Under the pieces are notes generated by a model that worked only from the letters and a program-made list of their open reading frames with translations, ran no database searches and was not told the DNA's origin. Position numbers and translations under genes: made by a program. This document shows, piece by piece, positions 35,187 to 47,844 of a stretch of 64,000 bases of DNA. The stretch comes from Cryptomeria japonica. Lineage: Eukaryota > Streptophyta > Pinopsida > Cupressales > Cupressaceae. Position 1 is the stretch's first letter. The number at the start of each line of letters is the position of its first letter. The stretch is from NCBI RefSeq assembly GCF_030272615.1, contig NC_081410.1:292052457-292116456 (forward strand), given 5' to 3'.

Positions 35187-36278
35187 ATGTAAATAAACTC
35201 AAACAATTCTTGAACCAAAAAAATATTCTAATTTATAAATTTAAAAACTAGTGGTACCACCTATGTATATAGTTTGAACCATATAAGAAACTTAGAACTA
35301 TAAAGAGTTGTAACAATCTTTCCAAGATAATTAATTTATTTTCAATCTATTTTGGCCTTATCCATGTAATGCCAACCAAAATACCATAGAGAAAATAACT
35401 AAACTAACTAACAAATAGAGATATATATATATATATTTTTAAAACATCTACTAATGCAACAATAATAAACTATAATTACTCAAGATCATGGATTAACATC
35501 TACATGAATTCTTAAGACAACATGAACATAGCCATAAACATAACAACATATTACGCAAGCAAAAATAAAAACATAGCAACTATATCTTACAACATAAATT
35601 CATCTATTCATTCAATCATTCCCTAGGGCACTTCAACGTCACTACTTAACAACTCTAACTCATAAACACATCTCCATCTAAATGTCATATACACATAATA
35701 CAATCATTTCCCAATCATTTACTTTCTTATTAAACATGAGAATCACTAACATCATATGCATATTCTAACATGTTCCATTATCCTTTAAGTTCATTTAAGA
35801 ACCAAAATAGATGTTCTTAATTCCCATTTCAGATCACCTATCATGATATTATCTTCCTCATGCAAGACACCTCAAATAAGCATAAATTATTTCATTCTTT
35901 CATTATCCATCTATCACATTATAAAATAAATAACTATCCTTCACAATAGAACTAGACCATTTCCTTAAGAATCACATTACATCTCATCAATATTCTATTC
36001 ACATACATATTCAAGAATCATAACAACAAATACTATTTTCCTCCCCAAATGGGATTTCATATAACAAGACTAGTTACATGAACTCATATACTACAAGAAT
36101 ACATATAAACTAATTATTCATCTTCTAATCCAATATAGAAACCAAATATCTATCTCTTACACATTGAACATTTATTACAACATCTTACATCTTGGCAAAC
36201 CATAATATCATCTACTACATCATATCCTAATGTATAATTATAATACAATATACTATCTTAATACATAGAAGTCAGCTC
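35187..36278. other. AT-rich gene-free stretch
   Basis: About 1.1 kb, A- and C-rich on the plus strand (many CATAA, ATCATT and ACATA words). No gene or array is seen. The 33,600-33,656 sequence and this stretch were contiguous before the Sirevirus-like insertion. Confidence 0.5.
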
Positions 36279-37365
36279 TATTGGCTTGATGATGATTGCA
36301 ATGATTAACTTCATCATATGTTGTCATTGATGTAACACATACACACACATATATTCATATTGTCTACCGGTGTGACTTCAAAGGTGTTTATTCTACAACC
36401 GGTATACTAGAGGTTTATATCTAACTGGTACATGGTGACAACTGATATATCAATGGAGACAACTAGTGATTATACATAACTCGACATCAACATGAAGATC
36501 CAGCGGAGATTATCAAAGGAGAATCAAAGGATAAACGGTTTATATGTTTAACTCCAACCGGTATTCATTGATTATGTGATGAGTTATCACTAGTCATGAT
36601 GAGTTATCTTTACCGACAATTTGTGGCGGTATTTTTGTGATGCGTTATGATTGTTTGACTAGATACACTACACCTAGGCAATTGTGATATGATTTCTAGA
36701 GGCTGACATGAAATCTAAATGTCTATATATTGACATCACAATGAATTATTTTGTTTGAGCAAAGGAGATATGTTATGTGCAAAGGAAGACGTATTAAGTT
36801 GTAGAGTATGATGGTAAAGAAGTGTTGAGTGCGCAGAAGAGGATCTATACAAGAAAGTTGTGCTACTACTAGATCACACTACTTGTTCTTTTCTAATCAT
36901 TGCAACAGTCAAATCCCCTAATTGGGTAAGCTCTAACAAGATTCATTGTACAAATCCTCTAACCAGGTGATCCACTAGTTTGGATTCAGAAATCCTCCTA
37001 AGGTTACTCCTTATAGGGTACCACCTTTTACAGGGTATAGCTTTTAACTAAGCTTTGGGATCTTAAATAGGATTCGCTCTTAGCAGAGCACTTTGTAGAC
37101 CTTAACCGATCAGTTATCAATTACTACAGATAGTTAACTTGTGAGTCCCATCTCATCGTGATTTTTACCTATTTGGGTTTTCCACGTATAAACACTTGTG
37201 TTATGGTGGATGTTATACTTATTGTGGATGTTGTTATATCATTTTGGATTGCATGCATATTGTTTAACAAACTTGTTAAGTATTTCTACTGGTCTATGTT
37301 TAAAGTAGTTTTGTTTTTGGTGTCACTGATTCACCTGTCCCTCTCCTTGCTTTACAAGTCCATCA
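36279..37365 (+). repeat. 5' LTR of the Sirevirus-like element (1,087 bp)
   Basis: Starts TATTGGCTTGATGATGATTG (the 3' copy keeps TGTTGGCTTG at 53,986) and ends CCATCA before the primer site. It matches the split 3' LTR at 53,986-54,161 and 60,708-61,294. A CTATATATTGACATC word near 36,722 is a candidate TATA box. Confidence 0.8.
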
Positions 37366-37367
37366 AT

Positions 37368-37381
37368 TTGTATCGGAGCCT
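37368..37381 (+). other. Degenerate primer-binding site
   Basis: TTTGTATCGGAGCC lies two to three bases after the LTR end and matches TTGGTATCAGAGCC, the plant initiator-methionine tRNA primer-site type, at 12 of 14 bases. Confidence 0.6.
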
Positions 37382-37427
37382 AAATTCTTTAAAGCATAAT
37401 TGCTTGGAAGGAAACCCTAAATCTACC

Positions 37428-38722
37428 ATGGGGGATATGAGCTACTTTGAGATGGCTAGAGAGCTTGAGGCTAGTATAAATGAGCTTGAAACCCTAAGGG
37501 TCAAACTGAAAGCTTCTCAAGTAAAAATAAGAGAGCTAACTGAATAAATATTATAAATATCTGATAATAGTTCTTTGAATGAGGTTAATATTGATGCTTT
37601 AGCTGAGGAAGTTGAAAAACTAAATAGTGAAAAGCTAAATATGAGGAGAGATCTAGAAGGTCTTACTATCCGCATGAGTCAGGAACTGGAAGCCAAGAGA
37701 CCTATTGAATATCTCATCAAGGAAAGAGATCATGATATTGCCAAGATCAAGCGAGAGAATGCTACTTTGCATGAGCATTTGAATGCAGATAGAGAAGAAA
37801 AAGAGAACTTACAACTATATCTTGAATTAGCATCATCTCTGAGAGAGAACCTGTCAAAACTTAATGAAGAACTCACCAAACAGCTCACTAAAGCAAATGG
37901 GAAATTGGAAAATTTCAACAGAAGTTCTACCTTTCTAGAAGAGAAAATTCAATCACAAAGGATGAATGGTGATACCCCTAGACTTGGTTTTCACACATCT
38001 AAAAAAGGAAAATCCTTCAGTACCAAGAGCAACACTCATAAGAACAAATATGCTCCTAAGGCCAAAAAGCCTACCAGTAAGAAGGTCTTTAAACCTATTT
38101 GTTTTATTTGCCATAAACCTGGTCACACTACAAATGTTTGTAGAAACAAACCTAATGGAAATGCAAGCTACAATACAAATGCTAGGTATGTATCCAAGAA
38201 ATTTGAAGGTCATTGCTTCACACGCAAAATGTATGGACATAGATAAGTTGAATGCAAATATGGAGAAAATAATCCTGTACCGCATCTGCATCCAAGACCA
38301 AATGGCAAGCGAATGAGAAACTATGATAACCGGGGTAACATGAACTGGCAAAGACCCTACGACATCTAGTTTAGTCCATTTGAGATGGAAAAGGTAACAA
38401 ATGTCATTTGCACAATTTGTAACAACTTTGGTCATGTGGCTATGAATTGTAGAAGAAGAACTGGGAGAGGTAATGCAGGACCTTGGAGATCATCTGGAAT
38501 GGCCAGCTATCATTGTCATAAACTGGGACACATGGAATTTTTTTGTAGATCCAGAAAGAGAAAACTGATTAATCCTTCTAAAGATTAGAAAGGCAAGCAG
38601 AAAGTCAATATTGAAGAAACCAGAGAAGAAATGAATCAAATATGAAAGAAGAAAAGTGATGATTCACCTGGAGAAGGAACTATTCCTTCACCCAATATGG
38701 AGAATCCTGCATCGGTGAACTA
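37428..38722 (+). pseudogene. Gag-like ORF: coiled coil followed by a zinc-knuckle array
   Basis: Starts ATG GGG GAT ATG (MGDMSYFEMARELE) and holds one frame to 38,722 with stops at 37,545, 37,554, 38,244, 38,367, 38,586 and 38,652. The first 160 or so residues are a Glu/Leu/Lys-rich coiled coil. Then comes a basic linker and four CCHC-type knuckles: CFICHKPGHTTNVC, a degenerate one (CFTRKMYGHR...C), CTICNNFGHVAMNC and SYHCHKLGHMEFFC (first Cys changed to Ser). The family role is assembly and RNA packaging in cytoplasmic particles. Four knuckles in a row is more than the usual one or two. The longer upstream open frame from 37,158 lies partly in the LTR and is not the start. Confidence 0.72.
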
Positions 38723-39199
38723 AGCCTTTTCAATATGGCTAAGGGGAGCTTAACGATAAATCCACTTTTGGACCCCTTGAGATGAATGATTGGTAAGAGA
38801 ATTTGAATGCATGAAATTTTGATAACTTTCTATCAATCGGTTATCAACCGGTTTTACATCTATCGAAATTGTATGTATTATTAAGCAGTGTAATTAGGGT
38901 TTGTAACCCTAATAGGTGAGCATTTAATGCAGTAGGTAAAAAAGGATAAAAGCGAGTTTCACTTTGTTATTTTTACCCTAACGCATATGAGAAAGAATTT
39001 TTGAGCGCTTGTAGAGCTAACAAAGGATTGTTAGTTGATTTTAGTCAAAGTTGCATTGTGATTTGAGTAAGCAAGTTGATTTGAAGGTTGGTGAAGACTA
39101 AACTAGTGTACACTTGAGTATTCAATCGGTAAAAGAGGCAGCGCACGTGAAATAAGGTATTTCTTTGAAAAATCCTACTTCGAATCTAGTTTATTTGAA
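38723..39199 (+). promoter_or_regulatory. Leader between gag and the second ORF, possible internal promoter
   Basis: A 0.48-kb non-coding gap separates the two ORFs. It includes GGATAAAAGCGAG near 38,944 (TATA-like) and a run of TCGGTTATCAACCGG (an inverted repeat, near 38,836). A gap of this size with its own leader suggests that the second ORF was expressed from a subgenomic transcript. That is inference. Confidence 0.3.
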
Positions 39200-40775
39200 A
39201 TGGCATTGTCTTCTAAACTAGTAGAGAAATTAATGATTACATCTAAACCTATGGAAGCTATAAAAGCAGAATGAATTGTGTCTTATAATGGCTTATCACA
39301 AATTCCTAGTGGTGTCATAGTGAAAAGAGATTTGTCCAGCTACATTGATTGCAAGATTGAGGATTTAGGATCATTGTCGATATATTCTCAATTGAAATAC
39401 CTTTGTAATGAAAACAGAAAGATTCAACCAAAATATATGAGGGTTTATGAGAAAGGTTTTCATAATGCAACATATTTTCTTGAAGATTTTGAAGAGGAAC
39501 ATATCCGAATTTTTCTGAGTCATGTTCATGGGGAAAAAATGTATTTAGAAAGGACTCATACTATAACCAAGGAATCTATTCAAGATGTAACTAGTTTTTA
39601 CTCAACTGGTGAAGTACCTAAGCTGAGGCGTATTTCAAAAGAGACAGTAAACACTCTAACTAGATCAACCTCTGATGGGCATTCTTTTTCTGTCAATAAC
39701 ATCAAGGACCTAGTGGTAAAATTGGCAGATATGGTTATAGGCTACCAGGTATTCTATTCTAGTAGATTGAATAGTGTTCCATTTATAGCGGTGCATACTA
39801 CTTACAAGATGGTAGCTGAAAATGCTAATTATGACCTATGTGAGGCCATAAGGAGCCAATTATTGTTGAATCTTCAGTCTATCAAGAAGGATAGCAGTCA
39901 AAAGTTTAAATTTGGATAGTTGTTGATTGGTCTATTCTTTTATTTTGAGAATTTCCTACCAGGAATAGGTGATCTTGAATGGTCTAAGGATCTATCGGTA
40001 TCTGCCAAGATTAAGAACAACATCAAAGCTGTGAAGAACACCTTCTCTACTGCCATGCATAAATATTTCAATGAATTTCAGAAGAAAATGAGTATGAGAG
40101 TAAGATTGCTTGAGGATGTTGCAAAACACTTCACCAAGGACATTATTTTCATAGTTACCACTGATTTCTATTTGATGGAGGCTATTGAGCCTCGAGAAGA
40201 GGAAATGGAAGACATGAGTTATGAGGTCAACTATGACTTATTGATCGGTTATGCCAATAACCTATTGGCATCTCCAGTGGACAAAAAGAAAGCAAGATTG
40301 GATATAGTTGAAGTTCAAACTACAACAACTAAAACCAGTAGTGTTCCATCCATAAGTGGTAAAGGTAAGAAGAAGAAGGATGAGAAAGTACCTCCGGTAA
40401 TAAAAAGTAAAAGAGTGACACAAAGTGTCCAAACCAAAAAGGAACCAGTATCTAAAGTATATGCAAACAAGGAGATTGTATAACAGAAAAGAGGTCGGAA
40501 ATTAATTCTCCAAGTAGAATCTGAAGGTACTGATACTGAGGAGGAACTCGAGAAAATGAAAGCAATTGGTAAAGAAGCCAAGAAAGTGAAGGAAGTTCCA
40601 AAGGCAACTGTGCCTTTTGATATCTTAACTTACAACCCTGACACTACCTTTGAGAGAACAATGAAGACATTAGGAAGAAATTGATTTGATAATGTCAAAG
40701 ATCATTTTGATTTGCTCAATGAAGATGAAAAGGAACAAATTATTCAACATGCAATCTATTATTTGTGCCATTATA
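39200..40775 (+). pseudogene. Second ORF (unknown, env-position), N-terminal part
   Basis: Starts at ATG 39,200 (MALSSKLVEKLM). The frame holds through TGA 39,270, TAG 39,917, TAA 40,481 and TGA about 40,681. No catalytic motif is seen. The first half is mixed alpha-helical (YSQLKYLCNENRKIQPKYM, FLSHVHGEKMYLERTH), with a hydrophobic segment LLIGLFFYFENFLPGIG, followed by Lys-rich sequence (SGKGKKKKDEKVPP) and an acidic stretch. The position after gag recalls the extra ORF of some Sireviruses. The 'putative plant transposon protein' region is another possibility. The frame is cut by the LARD at about 40,775 and resumes at 52,512 without loss of frame. Confidence 0.5.
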
Positions 40776-43700
40776 ATTTTATGCACTTAGATTTAAATTC
40801 ATTAATTTCCCCATCGTACACTTTACAAGATAACAACCATACATGATAACTTAAAGCATGCAACAAAGGAAGCTAAAACATCGCATAGCACAGATATGAT
40901 CTCGGAGTTCACCCCTAAAGGGCTACATCTTCGGGTCTGCTCAACTGCAAGACCCCTCTGGCATTTAATATAGTTAGGAATACATAAATAATATGTCTTT
41001 TACATTTTTGCCACTTAGGCGAACACAACCAATATACAAGTGACCACTTGACCCACAAATCCTAATTGATTTCCACGAAGAGGCAGAACCAACTGAGCAT
41101 ACTAAAGAGGAAATACAAGGTTCATTGCCCAATAGTACTCTATTTAGAGGCCTAAGACTTAATAGGTGCCCCATTTTCCACAACAACAGGTTCCAAAATT
41201 AATACATCAAGGATTGCCATCACTTTAACAAAGCAAATACAACACTTAACCTTACAAACTTTCCAAATCGATACGTTACCAAACTTCCATTGTTTCTACT
41301 AGCATACCAAAGAAGAAACAACAAAATATACAAAGATAATTTTAGATTCCTATTCCATACACTCCTATACTTTAGTTTTTCATTTTAAAATTTCCAAATG
41401 ATCATAATCATTCAAATCGAAAGACAATACTTATTCCTGAAAGAAAAAAAACTTCATATTAAAAAAAAATATTATCTAACGTTAACAAAAGTGTTTTATT
41501 TCAAGAATCTTCAAATAAAGGCACTATTTAACCTCATTTCCAAAAATTACTTCCCCATTAGAACTGGGGTTCCAAATTTAAATGTTCATTAATATGAATT
41601 CACTAATCCATGATTAATAAAGTTTATTTAATCTACAATTTTAAAAAAAGATTATGCAATCTTCATTATTTAATGTATATATAAAAAAAATCTCTTTAAA
41701 AATATATATCTTAATTGTATTGTTCCAAAAACGTATGATTTCGAATTACTTATTTATTGATACAAAAATTCACCTTCATGTTAAATAAATGCATCAATAA
41801 AACAAATTAATCATTAACTAAAAAAAAAGTTATATTTAAAAAAAACACTGTTATTAAAATCAATTCTCCTTTTTTTTTTCATTTTATTTTATTGCACTAT
41901 CATATTTTATTTCTTTTTTTATAATAAAAAAAAATAAATAAAAAAAAACTAAAAATTAAATTAAATAAAAAAAAGAGGGGACGCTGCGGGCCCACCTTCC
42001 AACACGGGAGAGGCGGGAGTCCCGCAGCTCCCGCGCGGCCCTGCTATGACACAGGGTTTCCCCCCTGCACTCACAATGCACGCAGGGCTTCCCTGCGGCC
42101 ACTGTGGTCACAGGTTTTACCCTGCGGCCGCAGTGAACGCAGGGTTCCCTGCGGACGCTGTGGACGTAGGGGATTCCCTGCGGGCCACGGCGTGGGGAAG
42201 AAATGGGGGAGGGGGCGGCGGCATGAGCTGAGCTTCGGCTCCTCCGCCTGCCAAACCCTAACCCCAAATTCATTTTTTTTTTTTGTTTATTATTTTTTTT
42301 GTATAAAATTTCTTACACAGTCTAGTTTCGACCCAAGCAAAATTTTCTTTTTTTTAAATCACAAAATGAAATAACTAACACACATAAATCCTCCATTAAT
42401 CCATTTATGATAGGCACAGCCAATTTTTTTGTTCCTTTATATATATATATATATATATATTTTTCCAGAATGTTTAAACCAAGATTGGGGAAGATTTTCT
42501 CCTCTCAAAATGTCCAAGAACAACCAAGCTATTCAAAAAACTGAAGCTAAATCTTAAAGACATTCATGGCATTATCATTTCCTTTTTTTCCAGCATTTCA
42601 TGGAGCACATTTCATCACCAAATTTTTTTGATTCAACAATAAATAAAAGGGTAGATTGGAATCCTACCTCCAAACGCATTCCGGGAAGAGTTTTGATGAA
42701 GAGCTCCACCTGCAACTCAAAGCAAATCCACCATTTTCCAAAATCTCCCCATCTCCATTTTTTTTTTTTTCCCAAAAACAAGCTCCCAAGAAAGAACCCC
42801 CAAAAACATTTCCAAAACTAGGTTAAAATGAGAAACCCTATTTTTGACCTAATTCTCAATTTCGAATTTAGGAATTTATTTATTTTTAAATAAAAGAAAA
42901 TCCAAAATGGAAATCATTCTTCCCACTATTCAATACATCTTATTTGCTTTTCTAATTAAAATTAAAATGTTTCTATTTCTTGTTTAATTTTAATTCTAAT
43001 TTCTCGATTCTAATTTAGGCCTACATTATATTTCAAAACTATTGACCAGGGTAAAGCGTTTTTTTTTTTTTGATTAATTTAAATTTCCAAAAAAAAATCA
43101 ATCTTTTATACTAAATCAACTTTACAAGTAAAAAGAATAACTTTCTTTAAATAATAAAATTTATCCTTTTCTCTTCCAAAATGCAAATGTGAATTAATTT
43201 ATTTCTATTTCTCAAATGACTTTAAATTTTTCCTTTCTAAAATGCATAACTTCATTAAATTCATTATTATCAAATTTAACTATTAAATTGACTCGCTATA
43301 ACATAATAAAGCGACCTTTTTAATAAATGACTAATCTTATGAAAGAAATCTATTTATTTTAATTCCTCAACTTTTAATACATAAATGAACACATTATTTC
43401 AATTTAAATGCTTTAAGCTTGCTACAATTATAATTAAAGCGATCTCTTTTTAAATTAACGATTAATCATATAAAAGAAGCTACCTATTTAAATTTCTAAA
43501 TTACTAATCCGTACAGCTACTCATTAAATTGAATTAAATACTTAGGATAACAAACTCCACTTACCCCGCACAAGGCATGCAAATCGAGGAAGTCCACCAA
43601 ATCACATGACACGCAACCCAATGAAAAGAAAGCCCCACGAACCACACACGATGCTCTCCTGACCATGGCTAAGGTAAGATGAGATTTTTATGACCACCAA

Positions 43701-44053
43701 ATCCGAATTCTAAGGATGAAGGAGGTATACTCAACCCTGCAAATCCCAAAGAAGATGAACCTCGCCCTAGGCGGGTTGTACCTGCAATCTCCTGCACCCA
43801 TGAATTCATGCAAGCATACATATACATATACATATTCAATGAAGGCGTTAGCTCGAGATTTATCACAAGAGTTAGGAAACAATTACATTTACACAAGAAT
43901 CGATGCAAGAGCACAATAATAGGTATGCACGATTATTTATATTATCTAAACTACACATTGCATCACAGTTAACCTACCATTCAAGAATGCCACATAGGAA
44001 GTCAATCAAGGTCAAACGGATTTTACAAGTCTGACTAGGGTAGGGGCATTAAA
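40774..44053 (-). repeat. LARD 3' LTR, truncated (about 3.28 kb)
   Basis: Matches 49,195-52,511 of the 5' LTR with about 98% identity and lacks the terminal 1,350 bp (47,845-49,194 in the other copy). The break carries ATAATTTT, shared by flank and LTR, suggesting a deletion through short homology. Its polypurine-side end reads GGGGCATTAAA instead of GGGGCATTACA. Confidence 0.88.
41978..42260. repeat. GC-rich block with CCCTGCGG-type repeats in the LARD LTR
   Basis: A GC island in a very AT-rich setting. A unit of about 30 bp recurs imperfectly three to four times (GCAGGGCTTCCCTGCGGCCA, GCAGGGTTCCCTGCGGACGC and similar). Each unit can fold on itself (GCAGGG...CCCTGC). The copy at 50,398-50,680 differs mainly by C-to-T and G-to-A changes. 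It may be a structured region of the transcript or a GC-rich promoter area. Confidence 0.75.
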
Positions 44054-44071
44054 TTCTCCCCCCTAGGCTCC
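44054..44071 (-). other. LARD polypurine tract
   Basis: On the minus strand it reads CCTAGGGGGGAGAA immediately before the 3' LTR start. This is the plus-strand DNA priming site of the retrotransposon and fixes its orientation. Confidence 0.75.
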
Positions 44072-47000
44072 GACTTACTCCTGGAAGTCGCAAAGCTAAA
44101 CGGAAGTCCTGCAACACTTACTAGCCCTTAAACTCAATTTACAAATCATCAATTTGCACAACCACCTATTTTGTCATCATTTTAGAACATTATTTATAAA
44201 TCCTCTACGAATGTCATTATCCATTAATAGAAGGCATCTAACATCATTCACATCTTAAAATATTCTAGAATTTACACACAATCATAGTAGAGAAATGAGA
44301 ATTTTTCCCTTTTTATTACACCAAATTTAAAGCAATTAAAATATATAAGCACAATTATCATACTTATTTGTCAAACATGACAAGAAAATATGCTCTCAAG
44401 GTCAATTTCTTTCACCAATTCATCTCTTTCACAAATCTTTATCGCATAGAACTAGCTTCAAATATCAATTTCTACCACCAAGTTAACTTTCGTCAAATAA
44501 GAGCAATGTAAGAACTCAATTGTTTACACTTTTCAGACATACAAGAACCTTTCCAATGACTATGCCCCATAACATAGCGACAAGTTAGTTCCATTTAATC
44601 CATGATTACACATAATATCCATCCACAAGACTGGTTTGCACAACACAATAGGCCACATGTGAGCATGTTTAATGCTCGGTCAAAGGTAACATATATGATC
44701 CACATCTCTATGCCTGCTCTCAGAATAAATACATGATCAACAGATGTCCAACATCTCACTCGAGGGCTTGATGGTGCTAGGGTACACCATAGCGGTGCTA
44801 CCTTCCATACAAGTCCCTCATGAATATCCCTTGTTGTGTAAGGTGTTTAGCCTCCAAGAGATAGTCACCACTCATAGGTAGGTAGTGGATCCTAGCTGTT
44901 TCACAGCCTCACATACCTCCATCCTCAAGGTTCCCTGCGTCTACTTCCTCGTATACACTCATCCAAGACCATCTCCTATGTTCTTGGAGAGGAATTCACA
45001 TTGTAACACAAGACTAGCGTACGAAAACAACAAGGATAAACCGGTTTAGCCACCAAAGTACAAAAGAATTAAGATAATAATTGTCAATTCCAACAATAAG
45101 ACAAGAAAATAATTTCTGGATTTGCAACATCAAATCAAGTAAAATCAAGATTGCAAGATCATGGCTAAACTGTCAAGGTCAAAGTAAAATAAATTGCTGG
45201 CCCACAAAGAAATAAATAAATAATTAAAAGAAAATCATAATTGCACATTACATCACTAAGTGACTAGTAGCTAGCCACCAACGAGGAAGGAAGGAACAAT
45301 CGTCTAGCTATCCTAGTAGCTCATCATGTGGTGTGGCCAAGTCACACATCCGCATGGCATGGCAGTGTGCTCCTCGACATCACCCCGCATCATGTCATCA
45401 CATGGCATGGCTCTACCCTACACCTAGTGGTAGGCCGCATGGAAATGTCTACTACATCCTGCATCGTGTCTCAGCACGGCATGGCAATACTCCAACCGGA
45501 CAAAGCATGCAATGGATGTATCTCGCATGGCAGTGTACCCCGTGGATAAGGCACGCGCCAGTCACACTCCGCATAGCGATGTTCCTCTCAGGATACTCGC
45601 CGTAAGCCAGAGGTATACATGGCTAAGGTCTACCCACAAGTCTACCAACACTAGTCAGTTGGCAACTTATGTAAGAAAAGTAGCACGCCTCTCATGAAGA
45701 CAAGGCAAAAGATGCTCCAATAAAATCCATCAATATGCTCAAGAACTGTCATCTATATGCTCAAAATAAAGGATAGGAATTAGGCTGGCACACATGAACC
45801 TCGTAAATCGATTCATCACAAGGGGAAGTATAGAGTGCACCTATGTTATAGCTTCATTACAAAACTATATTTTTCCTCAAAATAGGGAAGCTAAAGTCAC
45901 TTCGCGTCGACATTACTCATACGCTGTTCATACTATTCAAGGAATGGTGACTTCTACTACTACCCCTTCACATACTGACTTATCAACAACCCGTGGGTTG
46001 GCACTCAGTAAGGAAACAAATAAGCAACATCACATAGATAGGTATGGTTTCCCATACTCATAAGCAAACATATTCCCCATGGTTGATTACTTCACCATCC
46101 CATGGGCACACAAAACAAGTACGGGTTTTCTCACAACACACACAGAATAGCACCATTACTGGTTTAGTCACATTTACGGGGAGTACTTTACATTATGCTA
46201 ACATATACTTAAGGGAAGTTTTAATTATTCTTTACACATGAATCACCAAACAAAGTTTACTCTAGATACACGTTCTGAAATTCTCAACAATTCAATTTTG
46301 CACAAAGAAATTATGTCATTTTGATATCTTTCTCAATCTTCCCTAAGCATTTTCGTTCACATTACTAACTATGCAATTTCCTTTTTCCAAGGCGAAAAAC
46401 TTTCCCCTTTATATTAGAAGCCGAAAGCAAACATACAATTTCATATGCGTTATAAGAATTTCCTTTAAATCACTGCATTCTAAATAGTATTTCAAAAACA
46501 ACAATTCCTATATTTTAGGCAAGAGGAGGAAGAGTGGGAAAATCAACTATTTCCTATGAATACACAAGAATTTCAAGATCACACCATATTGCTCGGATAT
46601 AGGTCTATCATTTTAGTTGCATGGTTTTCATTTCGCTATCTTTTAGGAAGATGCCAAAGCATCCTAACATGACATTTCTAATCATTATTGTTGCACTATA
46701 TTGTTCTAGTTTTCCAAACCAGAATTCAAGACAATCAAATGTTCTTTTGTAATACAAGTCTCCTTGAGCACAATCACTATTCGTAATACAATACAATACA
46801 ATAACACATCAAATTTAACATTGAAAATTCATAATACGACAAGGAGGTAAATGAAGAGCTATCTACTAGATATTACACACTTAATGCATACAATTCAACA
46901 AGTCTTTCATTTACTCCTTTCTTAAACACAATAAGACAATTATCTAAATCCAAAGCAAGTTAAATGGTGTGTCACTTAATAGGTCCTAAATCACACTAGT

Positions 47001-47826
47001 TGAATAAGCACATAAAACAATCTTTTGAGGAGCACAATAATACACTCCTGAAGCTACTATGACATGTCCTCTTTTGGTATTCCTTTCACATCAAGCAATT
47101 TTCACAAAATCACTATGCGCATTTTAATGCACCTTACTTAAGATGGAATTTAATTATATTACTCCTACCAAGCACATGGAGAACCCTTTAATGCAAACAT
47201 ACCATTTTCTATCATTAACCAAAATTTAACTCCCAAACCAAATCCCTTTCACAATTCTAAAACACAAAAACATTATAAGGCTCACACAAGGCTCAAGAAA
47301 TATCATCCTTTCTCTTGCAGTAAGAAAACTTAAATAAGAGATAACTACACATATCAATTCCTTTTAATTTACTAGAGAGAGAGAAGGAGACGAGTCATAA
47401 TCACTCAATGTACTACGTAATAAGCATTAACATTTGCCATACTAGTCTTTCAAGTGGACAATCATTAAAATCGATCAATACCATAAACAAGCACATACCG
47501 TACTTTTAGATTCAAAATATTAACAACCAACCCAGATGGATTAATCAAAAGAGTAAAATAAATCAAAAATGAAGGTACATTCAACTCCCTTTTAAAGTAA
47601 GAGAAATCATAGACCAAGACCTCAATAAGCAGACAAAACACCCATAATTATTTCCAAAACACCCACATCAATAAGGTGAAAACAAGGTGTGAACGCACAC
47701 ATTTACACACGAGGAGGGTTTGTTAAATCACACCCTCACATCAAGGTGGACAAGCACACAACATAAGGTAGACACACACACACCAACTAAGGGCACAAGT
47801 GAAACCAGAGATCCCAGTGTTGCAAC
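44072..47826 (-). other. LARD internal region, non-coding
   Basis: About 3.75 kb without any recognised protein motif. A GC-richer part (45,320-45,610) repeats GCATGGC(A) words and gives open frames on the plus strand, which is opposite to the element and lacks motifs, so they are not called. The rest is AT-rich. LARD interiors are often conserved in structure rather than in coding. Confidence 0.7.
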
Positions 47827-47830
47827 TTGG

Positions 47831-47842
47831 GCTCTGATACCA
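47831..47842 (-). other. LARD primer-binding site (initiator Met tRNA type)
   Basis: The minus strand reads TGGTATCAGAGC two bases after the LTR end, a 12-base match to the canonical plant initiator-methionine tRNA primer site. This settles that 47,845-52,511 is the 5' LTR. Confidence 0.9.
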
Positions 47843-47844
47843 AG

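Noticed and set aside
37158-37427. Upstream extension of the gag open frame
   Set aside because: Starts in the LTR and runs over the primer-binding site; the real start is the ATG at 37,428.
41956-42273. Open frames of 60-105 codons in the GC-rich block, both strands (and the copy at 50,376-50,693)
   Set aside because: They lie within an LTR, arise from GC-rich repeats lacking stops, and show no protein motif.
45328-45700. Overlapping plus-strand open frames in the LARD interior
   Set aside because: Opposite to the element, overlapping in several frames, GC-richer repeat sequence, no motif.
47831-47842. tRNA-like sequence GCTCTGATACCA
   Set aside because: It is the primer-binding site of a retrotransposon, complementary to a tRNA 3' end; no cloverleaf around it.
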